Shown one piece after another: positions 27,155-36,246 of a DNA stretch of 64,000 nt. The notes under the pieces were generated by a model. It was not told where the DNA came from and did no database searches. It saw nothing but the letters and a program-made list of their open reading frames with translations. Position 1 is the first letter of the stretch. Each line of letters begins with the position of its first letter. The position numbers were made by a program, and so were the translations under genes. The DNA is from Candidatus Krumholzibacteriia bacterium (GTDB taxonomy: Bacteria > Krumholzibacteriota > Krumholzibacteriia > WVZY01 > JAKEHA01): assembly GCA_029865265.1 (NCBI GenBank), contig JAOUHG010000001.1, forward strand, positions 1-64,000, in the 5' to 3' direction.

Positions 27155-28525
27155 TCATGATGTCGAGTCGTCCACCCCGTTTGCGGTGACGACGTCATGG
27201 TACCAGAACGAACTGTCTTTTGGTATTCGCTCTTGCGTCTTGTAATCGACCCAGAACAGCCCAAAGCGCTTCTCATATCCGTGCGCCCACTCGAAGTTGT
27301 CCATCAGCGACCATGCGAAGTAGCCCCGAAGCGGCACCCCGTCCTGGATCGCGCGGTGGCAGGCCACGATATGCCCGCGCATGAATTCGATGCGCCGGGT
27401 GTCCTTGATACGGCCGGTTTCGTCCGGGCCGTCCGAGTACGCGGCGCCGTTCTCGGTGATGTACATCGGCGGCGGCGCGTACTCGCGGTGGAGCCGTTCG
27501 AGCAGCGCTGTCAGCCCGGACGGGCAGACCTCCCAGCCCATGTCGGTGAGTTCTTCTTCGGGTACCTGCGGGACGGATTGTGGCCACGCGCCGTCGCCGG
27601 CCCGCATCACCACGCGGCTGTAGTAGTTCACCCCCAGAAAGTCCATGGGAGCGGAGATCGCCGTGAGATCGCCCGGGCGGACGAACGGAAGCTGTGCGCT
27701 TTCCAGGTGACCCACGGCGATGCGGTCCTTGATCACGTCTTCCGGATAGCGGGCGCGAAAGAGCGGGTCAAGGTACCAGCGATTGAAGAAGCCGTCGAAC
27801 CATCGCGATGCATCCACGTCTTCCGGGCTCTGCGATGCGGGTGACGACGGCGTGAGGTTGAGCACAATGCCAACCTGCACGCCGGGTGCGTTCCTGCGAA
27901 TGACCGGAACGGCCAGGCCGTGCGAGAGCAGCAGGTGATGCGCCACGCGCAGCGCGCCCGGCGGGTCCTTGATGCCGGGGGCGTGATGGCCGCTGTCATG
28001 ACCGAGGTGGGCGATGCACCATGGCTCGTTGTGGGTTACCCAGTGCTGCACGCGGTCACCGAGCCGCGCGCTGACGACGTCGGCGTAATTAACGAATGCG
28101 TCCGCGGTGTCGCGCGACATCCAGCCGCCCTCGTCCTGAAGCGCTTGCGGGAGATCCCAGTGGTAGAGGGTGATGAACGGCCGGATGCCGGCCTCCACCA
28201 GGGCGTCGACCAGCCGGTCATAGAAGTCGAGTCCCGCGGCGTTCACGGCTCCCCGGCCGTCGGGGAGTACGCGCGACCACGCCACGGAGAACCGGTAGGC
28301 GTTTACGCCCAGCCGGGCCATCAGGCCGATGTCAGCCCGCCAGCGGTGGTAGTGGTCGCAGGCTGCGCTGGCATCCGACCCATCCGCGATACGTCCGGGG
28401 ATGGCTTCCATCGTGTCCCAGATGGATGGGCCGCGGCCGTCCTCGCAGAAGGCGCCTTCGATCTGGTGGGCGGAGGTGGCCACGCCCCACAAAAAGCCGT
28501 CGGGGAATCGGAGCACGGGTTGCAA
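27155..28525 (-). CDS. GH1 beta-glucosidase
   Basis: About 456 residues. Family similarity begins at LRFPDGFLWGVATSAHQIEG, so a TTG at 28525 is proposed; the frame stays open to a GTG at 28597, and the true start is uncertain. Catalytic residues are present: acid/base Glu in WVTHNEPWC and nucleophile Glu in YITENGAAY. GHHAPG, FSVAWSR and the late FAWSLMDNFEWAHGYEKRFG are further GH1 signatures. No signal peptide, so a cytoplasmic enzyme that splits imported beta-gluco-oligosaccharides to glucose. It is the first gene of a two-gene operon with the barrel fusion. Confidence 0.92.
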   Translation of the reverse strand: MQPVLRFPDGFLWGVATSAHQIEGAFCEDGRGPSIWDTMEAIPGRIADGSDASAACDHYHRWRADIGLMARLGVNAYRFSVAWSRVLPDGRGAVNAAGLDFYDRLVDALVEAGIRPFITLYHWDLPQALQDEGGWMSRDTADAFVNYADVVSARLGDRVQHWVTHNEPWCIAHLGHDSGHHAPGIKDPPGALRVAHHLLLSHGLAVPVIRRNAPGVQVGIVLNLTPSSPASQSPEDVDASRWFDGFFNRWYLDPLFRARYPEDVIKDRIAVGHLESAQLPFVRPGDLTAISAPMDFLGVNYYSRVVMRAGDGAWPQSVPQVPEEELTDMGWEVCPSGLTALLERLHREYAPPPMYITENGAAYSDGPDETGRIKDTRRIEFMRGHIVACHRAIQDGVPLRGYFAWSLMDNFEWAHGYEKRFGLFWVDYKTQERIPKDSSFWYHDVVTANGVDDSTS

Positions 28526-28791
28526 CGGTATCTCGTTTTCATTAAGGAGTTTGGCGCAACACGCATGGACTGGACGGGGGATCCTGTCAAAAAACACGCC
28601 GCGCTGTCAACCCGGCGCGGGTCAGGGGTGGTTCGGCCGTCCGGATTTGCTTCGCCTGCCGGGATTTGGTACCATTGGGTGTGCGGTAGGCCGCGCGTAG
28701 ATTGCTATTTTATAAATACTTACACATCGGTTGCCGCTGTCTCCGATCCCGCTGGCGGGACGCAACATCTGTTTTGACGCACGGAGGGCGC
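28526..28791. other. Divergent promoter region between GH1 and GH16-like genes
   Basis: 266 bp with no gene. An AT-rich island at 28701-28720 (TATTTTATAAATACTT core) stands out from the GC-rich surroundings and is the likely promoter for the plus-strand gene, although no matching -35 is clear. On the minus strand two TTGACA sequences lie near 28576-28610. A small nested stem (GTTGC 28730-28734 with GCAAC 28762-28766, around CCCGC/GCGGG) lies in the plus-strand leader. Confidence 0.35.
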
Positions 28792-30378
28792 ATGCGCCGG
28801 ACTGCCTTACTGATCGTCGGTTTCTTCTGCACCGCGCTTGCCCCGCTGGACGCGTCGTCTCAGTGCATCCTATCCAACCCGAGTTTCGAAATCGCCGGCA
28901 CCGGTGGGCAGGTGTTCGGCGGCTGGAATCAGTTTGGAGCCGTTGGCTCCACGCCCGCCGCGCCGCACGGGTTCAAAGCCGCGCGCGTGAGCGGACCCAA
29001 CCTGGGCGGATGGGACGTATCGGCGTACTGGCAGGCGTTCAGTACGGCTCCCGGTGAAAGGTGGCAAGCATCGGTCGAAGGGTGGCACACAGCGACGAAG
29101 CCACTGACCGGCCAGTGCAAGGCGATTCTCAACATCGAGTGGCGTGACAGCGGTGGCAACTTGATTTCGTACGAGTCGCACGACGTCGCAACCGCATCGA
29201 CGCCGCTGGACGCGATCCAGAAATTCAACGTGGTCAGCGGTCCCGCACCGGTCGGGGCGGTCAAGGCCCGCCTGCTGCTCGGCGTGCTGCAGTCACCCAC
29301 CGATCCCTCGCCCGATGTCTATTACGACCTCGCCCAGTTCAACAAAGTCGGACCCCCGAGCATCGATGACATCCAGTGGAACGACTTCCCGGGTGGGCGG
29401 ACGATCACGTTCAGCGGTTACGATTGGCGTGTGAAGGGGCCGGGTGTATTTGGCCCGGGTCCGAACCGGTATGACGATTCCCCGAGCGCGGTGTGGGTGG
29501 ATGCGGGTGGCCAGTTGCACGTGACCGTTCAGAACAACTTTGGCAACTGGTACAGCAGCGAAATCGCGCTGGTCGATCCACTGGGTTACGGCGATTACAT
29601 CTTCACCACCCGCGGCCGCCTGGATCTGCTGGATCCCAACGTGGTGCTCGGGCTCTTCACGTGGCAATACGGGCCGTGTTACGACCCCTCATATCTCTGG
29701 TGGGGCCCGTACAACGAATTCGACATCGAGTTCAGCCGTTGGGGAAACGCGTCCAACGACATCGGACAGTTCGTTGCGCAACCCTACGACTGGCCCGGCA
29801 ACATCAGCCGTTTCGGCGCCACCTTTGCCACCAACGAGATAACCAGCCACGCGTTCCGCTGGCTGCATGACCGCGTGGAATGCCGAAGCTGGCGTGGTGG
29901 TCCTCTGGACGAAGGCACGTCGACCCAGATCCACTCATGGACCTATACCGGGCCGCACATTCCGCGGCCGGAGCAGCCGCGCGTGCATATCAACCTGTGG
30001 CAAATCGCGAACCCCGCGAGTAACCAGGAAGTCGTCATCAACGCATTCACTTTCGTTCCCGCGGGGACAGCAACCGCGGTCCGTAACGTGCCGCCGGCCG
30101 CGCGGAGTTTCCTGGCCGATGCGCGCCCGAACCCGTTCAACCCGACAACAGCCATCGGCTACACGGTGGCGGCGGCCGGGTTTGCGGAGATCGCGGTCTA
30201 CGATGTGCGGGGCAAACTGGTGCGGACGCTGCTCAGCGGCCGCGTGGTGGCGGGCTACGACGAAGTGGTATGGGATGGCCGTGATGACTCGGGCAACCGG
30301 GTGGCGTCGGGTGTCTACCTGTACCAGCTGCGGGCGGGGAATGTGGTAGAGACCAAGAAGATGGTGATGTTGAAGTAG
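28792..30378 (+). CDS. Secreted CBM + GH16-like protein with FlgD/T9SS-like C-terminal domain
   Basis: 528 residues from the ATG at 28792 with CGGAGGG upstream. Signal peptide 1-23. Residues 24-190 are a CBM4/9-like sandwich (CILSNPSFEIAGTGG, GGWNQFG). Residues 205-430 resemble a GH16-type jelly roll; NEFDIEF gives E309, D311 and E313, the catalytic order without the laminarinase insertion, so the specificity may differ or activity may be lost. The C-terminal domain starts ARPNPFNPTT and ends KKMVMLK. It is probably exported by a type-IX-like route and held at the surface. Confidence 0.8.
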   Translation: MRRTALLIVGFFCTALAPLDASSQCILSNPSFEIAGTGGQVFGGWNQFGAVGSTPAAPHGFKAARVSGPNLGGWDVSAYWQAFSTAPGERWQASVEGWHTATKPLTGQCKAILNIEWRDSGGNLISYESHDVATASTPLDAIQKFNVVSGPAPVGAVKARLLLGVLQSPTDPSPDVYYDLAQFNKVGPPSIDDIQWNDFPGGRTITFSGYDWRVKGPGVFGPGPNRYDDSPSAVWVDAGGQLHVTVQNNFGNWYSSEIALVDPLGYGDYIFTTRGRLDLLDPNVVLGLFTWQYGPCYDPSYLWWGPYNEFDIEFSRWGNASNDIGQFVAQPYDWPGNISRFGATFATNEITSHAFRWLHDRVECRSWRGGPLDEGTSTQIHSWTYTGPHIPRPEQPRVHINLWQIANPASNQEVVINAFTFVPAGTATAVRNVPPAARSFLADARPNPFNPTTAIGYTVAAAGFAEIAVYDVRGKLVRTLLSGRVVAGYDEVVWDGRDDSGNRVASGVYLYQLRAGNVVETKKMVMLK

Positions 30379-30566
30379 TAGTACCGTCTGAGTCGCGGTC
30401 TATGATCTTGGCGCCGCGGTACGTGACGGAAAAGAACTGAAGTCCAGGAGAGTCGGTGGCGGTATTGAGAACCGCTACAGGCGCTTACCCCTTGAGACGC
30501 CGGTGCAAGCCGGTGGCCATGCAGGCGGCACGCAAGTTCTGCGTTGCCCAAGGAAGGCCAGAGAAA

Positions 30567-31985
30567 ATGAAACATACACGAACGTTTGCATTGCTAGCGG
30601 TGGCGTGTGCGGCCGTGCTCGCGGTCAGTCACGCCGCGTTCGCGGACGGTGTGCAACTCCTGACCAACCCCGGATTCGAGACGGGCGGTGGTTCTTACGC
30701 CGGCTGGACTTCGTTCGGCAGCGGTGTGCAGATATCCACGCCCGGCACCGACAACATCATTCACACCGGGACAGCGGCCTCCAAGGTCTACGGTGAGTTC
30801 AACAACTGTCCCATCCCGACGTTCGACGTGGGCGGCTACTTCCAGTCGTTCACGCCCACGGCTGGTCAAGTCTACACGTTTTCGGGCTATTCCTTCGTGT
30901 CCAGCGCCGATCCGATGCCGGGAAATGACACCTGCGTCCGCAACCGCGCGATCGCCAAGATCGTGTTCTACAACGCGGCCGTCGGTGGCGCGGAGATGGC
31001 GACCAACGAGGTCATCATCGGCAACTGGAGCAGTCCGCTCGACGCGTGGGTTCCTTTTTCGGTGTCTGCGCCCGCCCCGGTGGGTGCGCTGCGTGTCCAG
31101 GCGATGATCCTGTTCCTCCAGCCGGGTTGTGATACGGGAGCGGTCTTCGTGGACGACCTTCTCTTCTGTGAGGGTGCGCCCGTAGCGAGTCCCAATGTGC
31201 TCGTCAACCCGAGCTTCAACACGGATCTCAGCGGCTGGACCACATTCGGCAATGTGTTCTATGACAACCGCTCCTTCGCGCGCCGGACGCCGACGGGCGC
31301 TGCGAAACTGTTTGGAACCTTCACCCCCGGAAGCGACTCGGGAATGTACCAGAGTTTCGCCGCCGTTCCTGGCGAACGCTGGCTGCTGAGTGTTTACGCG
31401 CTGAATACGTGCGCGGAGAATGCCATTCGCGGCACCAACGAGGATGTGGCCCTTGCCCGAATCGTGTACCGCAACAACGTCGGGGCCGATCTGGGCGGCG
31501 CTGATGTAATCATCGCCAACAACACATCGCCCCTGGGCACATGGACGCGGTACCTCGTTACCGCTACGGCGCCCGTGGGAGCGGTTTCCGTCGACGCGTT
31601 CATCCTGTTCACCCAGGGGGTGTTTCTTGAGAATGGCGCCGTCTTCGTGGATGACGCGGCCTTCGCCAAGGTCACGGCAACCGGCGTCGAGGACACACCG
31701 AGCGCGCGCGGTGCCGAGCTGCACCAGAACATCCCGAACCCGTTCAATCCCAGCACGCAGATCACGTTCGACCTCGTGGAGCGGGACAACGTCGAAATCA
31801 GCGTGTACGATGTGAACGGGCACCGCGTTACCACGCTCTTCAAGGGGTCGATGGACGCCGGTTCACACGCCGTGACGTGGGACGGAACCGCCGCAAGCGG
31901 CGAGCGCGTATCGAGCGGCGTTTACATGTACTCACTGCGAACCTCCTCGGACCAGATCACGCGGCGCATGGTGCTGCTCAAGTAG
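30567..31985 (+). CDS. Secreted protein with two CBM4/9-like modules and C-terminal sorting domain
   Basis: 472 residues from the ATG at 30567 (AAGGAAGG upstream). Signal peptide 1-26. Two tandem sandwich repeats begin LLTNPGFETGGG and VLVNPSFNTDLS; each has a GW-T-x-FG turn, a PVGA-ending strand and a VFVDD strand. The C-terminal domain starts NIPNPFNPST and ends RRMVLLK. No catalytic residues are seen, so it is probably a glucan-binding surface protein. The 188-bp leader upstream holds an imperfectly understood inverted repeat (GTACCG/CGGTAC at 30381-30422) but no recognisable riboswitch. Confidence 0.8.
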   Translation: MKHTRTFALLAVACAAVLAVSHAAFADGVQLLTNPGFETGGGSYAGWTSFGSGVQISTPGTDNIIHTGTAASKVYGEFNNCPIPTFDVGGYFQSFTPTAGQVYTFSGYSFVSSADPMPGNDTCVRNRAIAKIVFYNAAVGGAEMATNEVIIGNWSSPLDAWVPFSVSAPAPVGALRVQAMILFLQPGCDTGAVFVDDLLFCEGAPVASPNVLVNPSFNTDLSGWTTFGNVFYDNRSFARRTPTGAAKLFGTFTPGSDSGMYQSFAAVPGERWLLSVYALNTCAENAIRGTNEDVALARIVYRNNVGADLGGADVIIANNTSPLGTWTRYLVTATAPVGAVSVDAFILFTQGVFLENGAVFVDDAAFAKVTATGVEDTPSARGAELHQNIPNPFNPSTQITFDLVERDNVEISVYDVNGHRVTTLFKGSMDAGSHAVTWDGTAASGERVSSGVYMYSLRTSSDQITRRMVLLK

Positions 31986-32070
31986 AGCGGTGCCTGCTGG
32001 TATTTGTGACCATGGCGCTGGCTGCGCTCCGGTGATCCCGGGGCGCAGCCGCGTCGTTTGAGGAGTACGG

Positions 32071-33102
32071 GTGACGATGGATTCGTGGGTTCTGGTTTGC
32101 ATGGCGGTCGCACTGGTGGCCGGAAACGGTTCCGGGCGCGATCCTGTGGCCATGGCGCCCGCTGTGCGCGAGTTTCGTCCCTACATCGACGAACGGTGGG
32201 TTGGGAATGCGGTGTCGTACGGACCCCACCGCGACGGCCAGCATCCCGGCGGGCCATCGCCCTCCCGGGAGCAGATTCGCGAAGACATGGGGGTCATGCT
32301 GCGCCACTGGCATCTGCTGCGAACCTACGGCGCGGGCGAAACGACGCAACGCATGCTGGAGATCATTCGCGCCGATCACCTCGATATGAAAGTCATGCTG
32401 GGCGTGTGGATCGCAGTCGAAGAGCGCCGGGGGGAGAACGGTGACGTGATCGAGTCGTTCCCGGAGGCTCGCGAGGCGAACCGGCGCGAGGTGGAGGCGG
32501 GCGTCCGTCTGGCAAATGAGTACGCCGACATCGTGGTCGCCGTCAGCGTGGGGAACGAAACCCAGGTAGACTGGTCGGCGCACAGAAGCCCGCTGGATAT
32601 TCTGATTCAGCATGTCCGCACCGTGCGCGCGGCGACCCTCGTTCCGGTCACCGTGGCAGACGACTACAACTTCTGGAACAAGCCCGAGAGCCATGCGCTT
32701 GCCAGGGAGGTGGATTTCATCGTCATGCACGCGCATCCCATGTGGAACGGAATCCTCGCGGCAGACGCCTTCCAATGGACGCGCGACACATATCACGCCA
32801 TTGCGGCCGAGCACCCGGATCGCGTCGTTGTCCTGGGAGAGACCGGCTGGGCGACGATGATGCACAACGAAGGCGAGCAGGCGCGCCTGATCAAGGGACA
32901 TCCCGGAGAGGCGGAACAGGCCGCGTTTCTTGATGCGATCACGTCCTGGGCACAGCGCGAGCACGTCACTGTTTTCTTCTTCGAGGCATTCGACGAAAAC
33001 TGGAAGGGTGGCGAGCACGCCGACGAAGTCGAGAAGCACTGGGGCCTCTACAAGGCCGACAGAACGCCCAAGCTCGCGGTCCGTAACGGGGTGTCAAAGT
33101 GA
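32071..33102 (+). CDS. GH17-like beta-1,3-glucanase, probably exported
   Basis: 343 residues. The GTG at 32071 sits correctly behind TTTGAGGAG; an ATG six bases on is too far. The N-terminus (SWVLVCMAVALVAGNGSG) looks like a signal peptide, unlike the two other GH17 proteins here. Catalytic candidates are E163 in SVGNETQVDW and E257 in VLGETGWA. It resembles the 13482-14462 product more than the 14455-15411 product (shared VGNE-x-x-VDW and ending EKHWG). Its TGA overlaps the GTG of the next GH16 gene, so a GH17 and a GH16 are made together. Confidence 0.82.
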   Translation: MTMDSWVLVCMAVALVAGNGSGRDPVAMAPAVREFRPYIDERWVGNAVSYGPHRDGQHPGGPSPSREQIREDMGVMLRHWHLLRTYGAGETTQRMLEIIRADHLDMKVMLGVWIAVEERRGENGDVIESFPEAREANRREVEAGVRLANEYADIVVAVSVGNETQVDWSAHRSPLDILIQHVRTVRAATLVPVTVADDYNFWNKPESHALAREVDFIVMHAHPMWNGILAADAFQWTRDTYHAIAAEHPDRVVVLGETGWATMMHNEGEQARLIKGHPGEAEQAAFLDAITSWAQREHVTVFFFEAFDENWKGGEHADEVEKHWGLYKADRTPKLAVRNGVSK

Positions 33103-34988
33103 AAAGACCTGCTGCATCCCTCCGCATCATTGTGCTTGCGGTGATGCTTGTTTCAATCACCAGCGCAGCCCACGCGACGTGGTCGCTCGTCTGGTCGGAT
33201 GAATTCAATGGCACCAGTCTGAACACCGGCGACTGGAATTATGACGTCGGGACCGGATGCCCGAGTCTGTGCGGGTGGGGGAACAATGAACTGGAGTACT
33301 ACCGGGCGGAGAACGTGGCTGTGTCCGGCGGCAACCTGGTCATCACCAGCCGCGCAGAATCATTTGGCGGCGCGGGCTTTACCTCGGGAAAAATAACAAC
33401 GAAGAACAAGCAGACTTTCCTGTACGGCCGTATCGAGATGCGGGCCAGGATACCGACCGGCGGCGGGATGTGGCCTGCCTTCTGGATGTTGCCCCAGGAT
33501 GCGGTCTACGGCGTCTGGGCCAGGAGCGGTGAGATCGACATCATGGAGGCGGCAAACAGTACCACCTCGGTTGGGGGGACGATTCACTACGGAGGAAGCT
33601 GGCCCAACAACACCTACTCGGGCGGCTCGTACTCACTGGGCGGAGCGAACTTCGCCAACGATTTTCACGTCTATGCCATCGAGTGGGAACCCGATGAAAT
33701 GCGCTGGTACGTGGACGGTGCGCTCTACTACACGAGAACCAGCTCGCAGTGGTACAGCGACGGCGCACCCGCAAACCCGCGCGCGCCCTTTGACCAGGAC
33801 TTCTACATCATCCTGAATGCCGCCGTGGGGGGCAACTATACCGGCTGTACGAATGCCGGCTGCATTACCGCGAGTTTTCCGCAGGAGTTCCTTGTCGACT
33901 ACGTCCGGGTGTACGAGGACATCGCCAATGCGGCCCCGATGGTCACGATCACGGCGCCCGGTTCGGGTAGCGTTCTTCCCGCGGGTGACATCACCATCGA
34001 CGCGACGGCCTCCGATCCCGACGGTTCCATTGCCCGCGTTGAGTTCTACGACGGGTTCGCCTATCTGGGCGAGGACACGGCGGCGCCCTACAGCTTCGTT
34101 TGGACGTCCGTACCCAACGGATGTTACCAGCTGGTCGCCAGGGCCATTGACAACCTTGGTGGTTTTGCAACGGACGCCGTTGACGTAACCGTTGGCGCGG
34201 GCTGTGGGCAACTGCCCTATCTGGGAAGCGCGTTTGTCCTGCCGACAAAGATCGAGGCGGAGGACTTCGACGCCGGCGGAGAGGGTGTGGCGTACCACGA
34301 TGTCGATGCGGGCAACAATGGCGGGCAGTACCGTCCCTCCGATGGCGTAGACATCGAAGCGTGTAGTGACACGGGCGGCGGATACAACGTGGGATGGCTG
34401 GCGGCCGGCGAATGGCTCGAGTACACCGTCTCTGTTCCAACGGCTGGCGACTACACGTTTGACGTGCGGGTCGCGTCTCTTTCCACGGGCGGTTCGTTCC
34501 ATCTGGCCTTCAACGGTATCAACCAGACGGGGCCGGTTGCGGTGCCGGTCACGGGTGGATGGCAGACGTGGACGACCGTGCCCGCCACGGCAACCCTCGC
34601 CGCGGGGACGCAGGTCATGCGGTTCGTGGCGGACACCGATGGTTTCAACGTGAACTACTTCGATGTAGCGACGGTGCCGACCGCGGTCGGACGCGGGGGA
34701 CGGCCGGCGGTGGCCGCATTGCACCCGTGCTATCCGAATCCTTTCAATCCGGCGACGACGATCCGTTATGACGTTCAGGATGACGTTCCGGTCACGCTCG
34801 CCATTTACGATGTGACCGGCAAGCGGATAAGGACACTGGTGGATGAGCAATCGAGCCATGCGGGCCGCTACGAACTCACCTGGGACGGCCGTGACCAGAG
34901 CGGACAGGTTGTTGCTTCGGGCGTCTACTTCTACCGGCTGGACGCGGGCGGATTCTCAGAGACGAGACGGATGGTGCTGCTCAAGTAG
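33099..34988 (+). CDS. Multidomain GH16 laminarinase with Ig-like, CBM6 and C-terminal sorting domain
   Basis: 629 residues from the GTG at 33099, overlapping the previous stop (GTGA). Signal peptide 1-26. GH16 domain 27-275 with SGEIDIMEAAN: E145, D147 and E150 in the laminarinase E-x-D-x-x-E pattern. An Ig-like domain follows (PMVTITAPGSGSVLPAGD, ARVEFYDG), then a CBM6-type sandwich (KIEAEDFDAGGEGVAYHD, GWLAAGEWLEYTV) that commonly binds beta-1,3-glucan. The C-terminal domain starts YPNPFNPATT and ends RRMVLLK. Surface or secreted endo-beta-1,3-glucanase. Confidence 0.93.
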   Translation: MKRPAASLRIIVLAVMLVSITSAAHATWSLVWSDEFNGTSLNTGDWNYDVGTGCPSLCGWGNNELEYYRAENVAVSGGNLVITSRAESFGGAGFTSGKITTKNKQTFLYGRIEMRARIPTGGGMWPAFWMLPQDAVYGVWARSGEIDIMEAANSTTSVGGTIHYGGSWPNNTYSGGSYSLGGANFANDFHVYAIEWEPDEMRWYVDGALYYTRTSSQWYSDGAPANPRAPFDQDFYIILNAAVGGNYTGCTNAGCITASFPQEFLVDYVRVYEDIANAAPMVTITAPGSGSVLPAGDITIDATASDPDGSIARVEFYDGFAYLGEDTAAPYSFVWTSVPNGCYQLVARAIDNLGGFATDAVDVTVGAGCGQLPYLGSAFVLPTKIEAEDFDAGGEGVAYHDVDAGNNGGQYRPSDGVDIEACSDTGGGYNVGWLAAGEWLEYTVSVPTAGDYTFDVRVASLSTGGSFHLAFNGINQTGPVAVPVTGGWQTWTTVPATATLAAGTQVMRFVADTDGFNVNYFDVATVPTAVGRGGRPAVAALHPCYPNPFNPATTIRYDVQDDVPVTLAIYDVTGKRIRTLVDEQSSHAGRYELTWDGRDQSGQVVASGVYFYRLDAGGFSETRRMVLLK

Positions 34989-35006
34989 ACGGCTGGCCGA
35001 TCTGTT

Positions 35007-36146
35007 CTATCGGTATCCGATGGCCGCGTAGCCAACCCAGTGGTGGAGGTTGTTGGGTGCCGTCGCGCCGAGGCCAGGAATCCGCGCCAGATCGAGGGAG
35101 ACTTCTCCGAGGCTGGTTCCGTAGTCCAGCAGTGTTCCCGTCAGCGGGTGGCTGAAGAGGGTTTCGTTGACTCGCGAGGCGACGTCGAGACCGAACGGAA
35201 CCGAGAAACGGCCGCACCACGTGAGGGCGTAGCGGGTGACGTCCGTGCTGTCGACGCACGTGTACAGAAACCCGCGCAGGTTGTCACGGCGAAGGGTGCC
35301 GGTGAGCCGGGTTGTGGCGAGGTTCCGGTCGCGTTCGACGGCTTTCGCGTATCCGTCGGGACTCGTGCCGAAATCCGCGTACACGCTTCCACCCCAGCCC
35401 GCGTCGCCGTAGTGCACCGCGTCCGCCGACGCGACGATGGCGACGTCGCGTCCCAGCGCCCAGCCCTTCTCCTTCATGATCGAAGCCAGCGCGGACGAGA
35501 CTTCGCCGGCGAGGCGATCCATTGTGGCCCAGTCCATGTACGGGACCAGGATGGAGACAATCTCGACGTCCCGGTTGCCGGCCTGGAGCCACGGCACGAT
35601 GGCCTCCACGGAGTGCTCCACCGTCTGCATGTCGTTGTCGACAATGAAGTCGTCCTGCGGGAGGCGTGCGAGCAGGGCGTCGCGCAGCGGCGACGGCTTC
35701 ACCGGGCCGTAGGGACCGCGCCACGCGTCGAACGATTCGAAGACCAGCCGGTTACGGCAGTCGAAGGCGCGGGCCTTGTGGAACACGCCAAAGAGGATCA
35801 CGGTCTTCGCGCGGATGTGCGGTGTCAGCAGTGCGTAGAGCCGGCCGGCGTAGTAGTAGTCGTCGTGGGGACAGACGGCTGCGGCGAAGGCGGTGTCATC
35901 GGTCCATTCATACTGAGCGACGAGCTCCGCGCCGCGTGCCGCCGCCAGCGTACGGGCTTGCGCCAGGACCGAATCCATCTGCGCCGCGGTGGTGACGAAC
36001 CCCACCGTGTCCGCCTGCCCGCGCAGCTGCTTTTCGGACGGAATGCTAACCGCGGCAAGAAGGTCCTGCCGCTCGTCCGCCCGCGCGGAGTGCGACAAGA
36101 CGATCAGCGCTGCCAGGGCGGCGCCCCGCTTGAGGAAACCATGCAT
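35007..36146 (-). CDS. Exported Memo-like protein (AmmeMemoRadiSam system protein B family)
   Basis: 379 residues with a signal peptide (HGFLKRGAALAALIVLSHSARA). Memo-family features are FAAAVCPHDDYYYAGRLYA, KTVILFGVFH, NDMQTVEHSVEAIVPWL and DVEIVSILVPYM; family members resemble extradiol dioxygenases and keep metal-binding histidines. Typical Memo proteins are cytoplasmic and neighbour an AMMECR1 domain and a radical-SAM protein. Neither partner is here and this copy is exported, so it may have a separate role. It converges with the GH16 gene upstream; no operon partner. Confidence 0.78.
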   Translation of the reverse strand: MHGFLKRGAALAALIVLSHSARADERQDLLAAVSIPSEKQLRGQADTVGFVTTAAQMDSVLAQARTLAAARGAELVAQYEWTDDTAFAAAVCPHDDYYYAGRLYALLTPHIRAKTVILFGVFHKARAFDCRNRLVFESFDAWRGPYGPVKPSPLRDALLARLPQDDFIVDNDMQTVEHSVEAIVPWLQAGNRDVEIVSILVPYMDWATMDRLAGEVSSALASIMKEKGWALGRDVAIVASADAVHYGDAGWGGSVYADFGTSPDGYAKAVERDRNLATTRLTGTLRRDNLRGFLYTCVDSTDVTRYALTWCGRFSVPFGLDVASRVNETLFSHPLTGTLLDYGTSLGEVSLDLARIPGLGATAPNNLHHWVGYAAIGYR

Positions 36147-36246
36147 GACGATCCTTCACCTGCCTGCGGACAATCCGCGGATGCAAAGCAGGTCGTCATT
36201 ATAGCACGGTCCCCGCGCCGCGCTTACAGCCGGCCATTCCCGCTGT

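Noticed and set aside
28721-28791. Possible riboswitch (nested stem with GGGACGCAA-like sequence) upstream of the GH16-like gene
   Set aside because: The sequence recalls part of the GEMM c-di-GMP motif, but the second stem, tetraloop receptor and conserved GG-A core are absent.
30379-30566. Structured leader before the two-CBM gene
   Set aside because: Only a 6-bp inverted repeat and short GC stems are visible; I could not fit it to any known riboswitch or leader.
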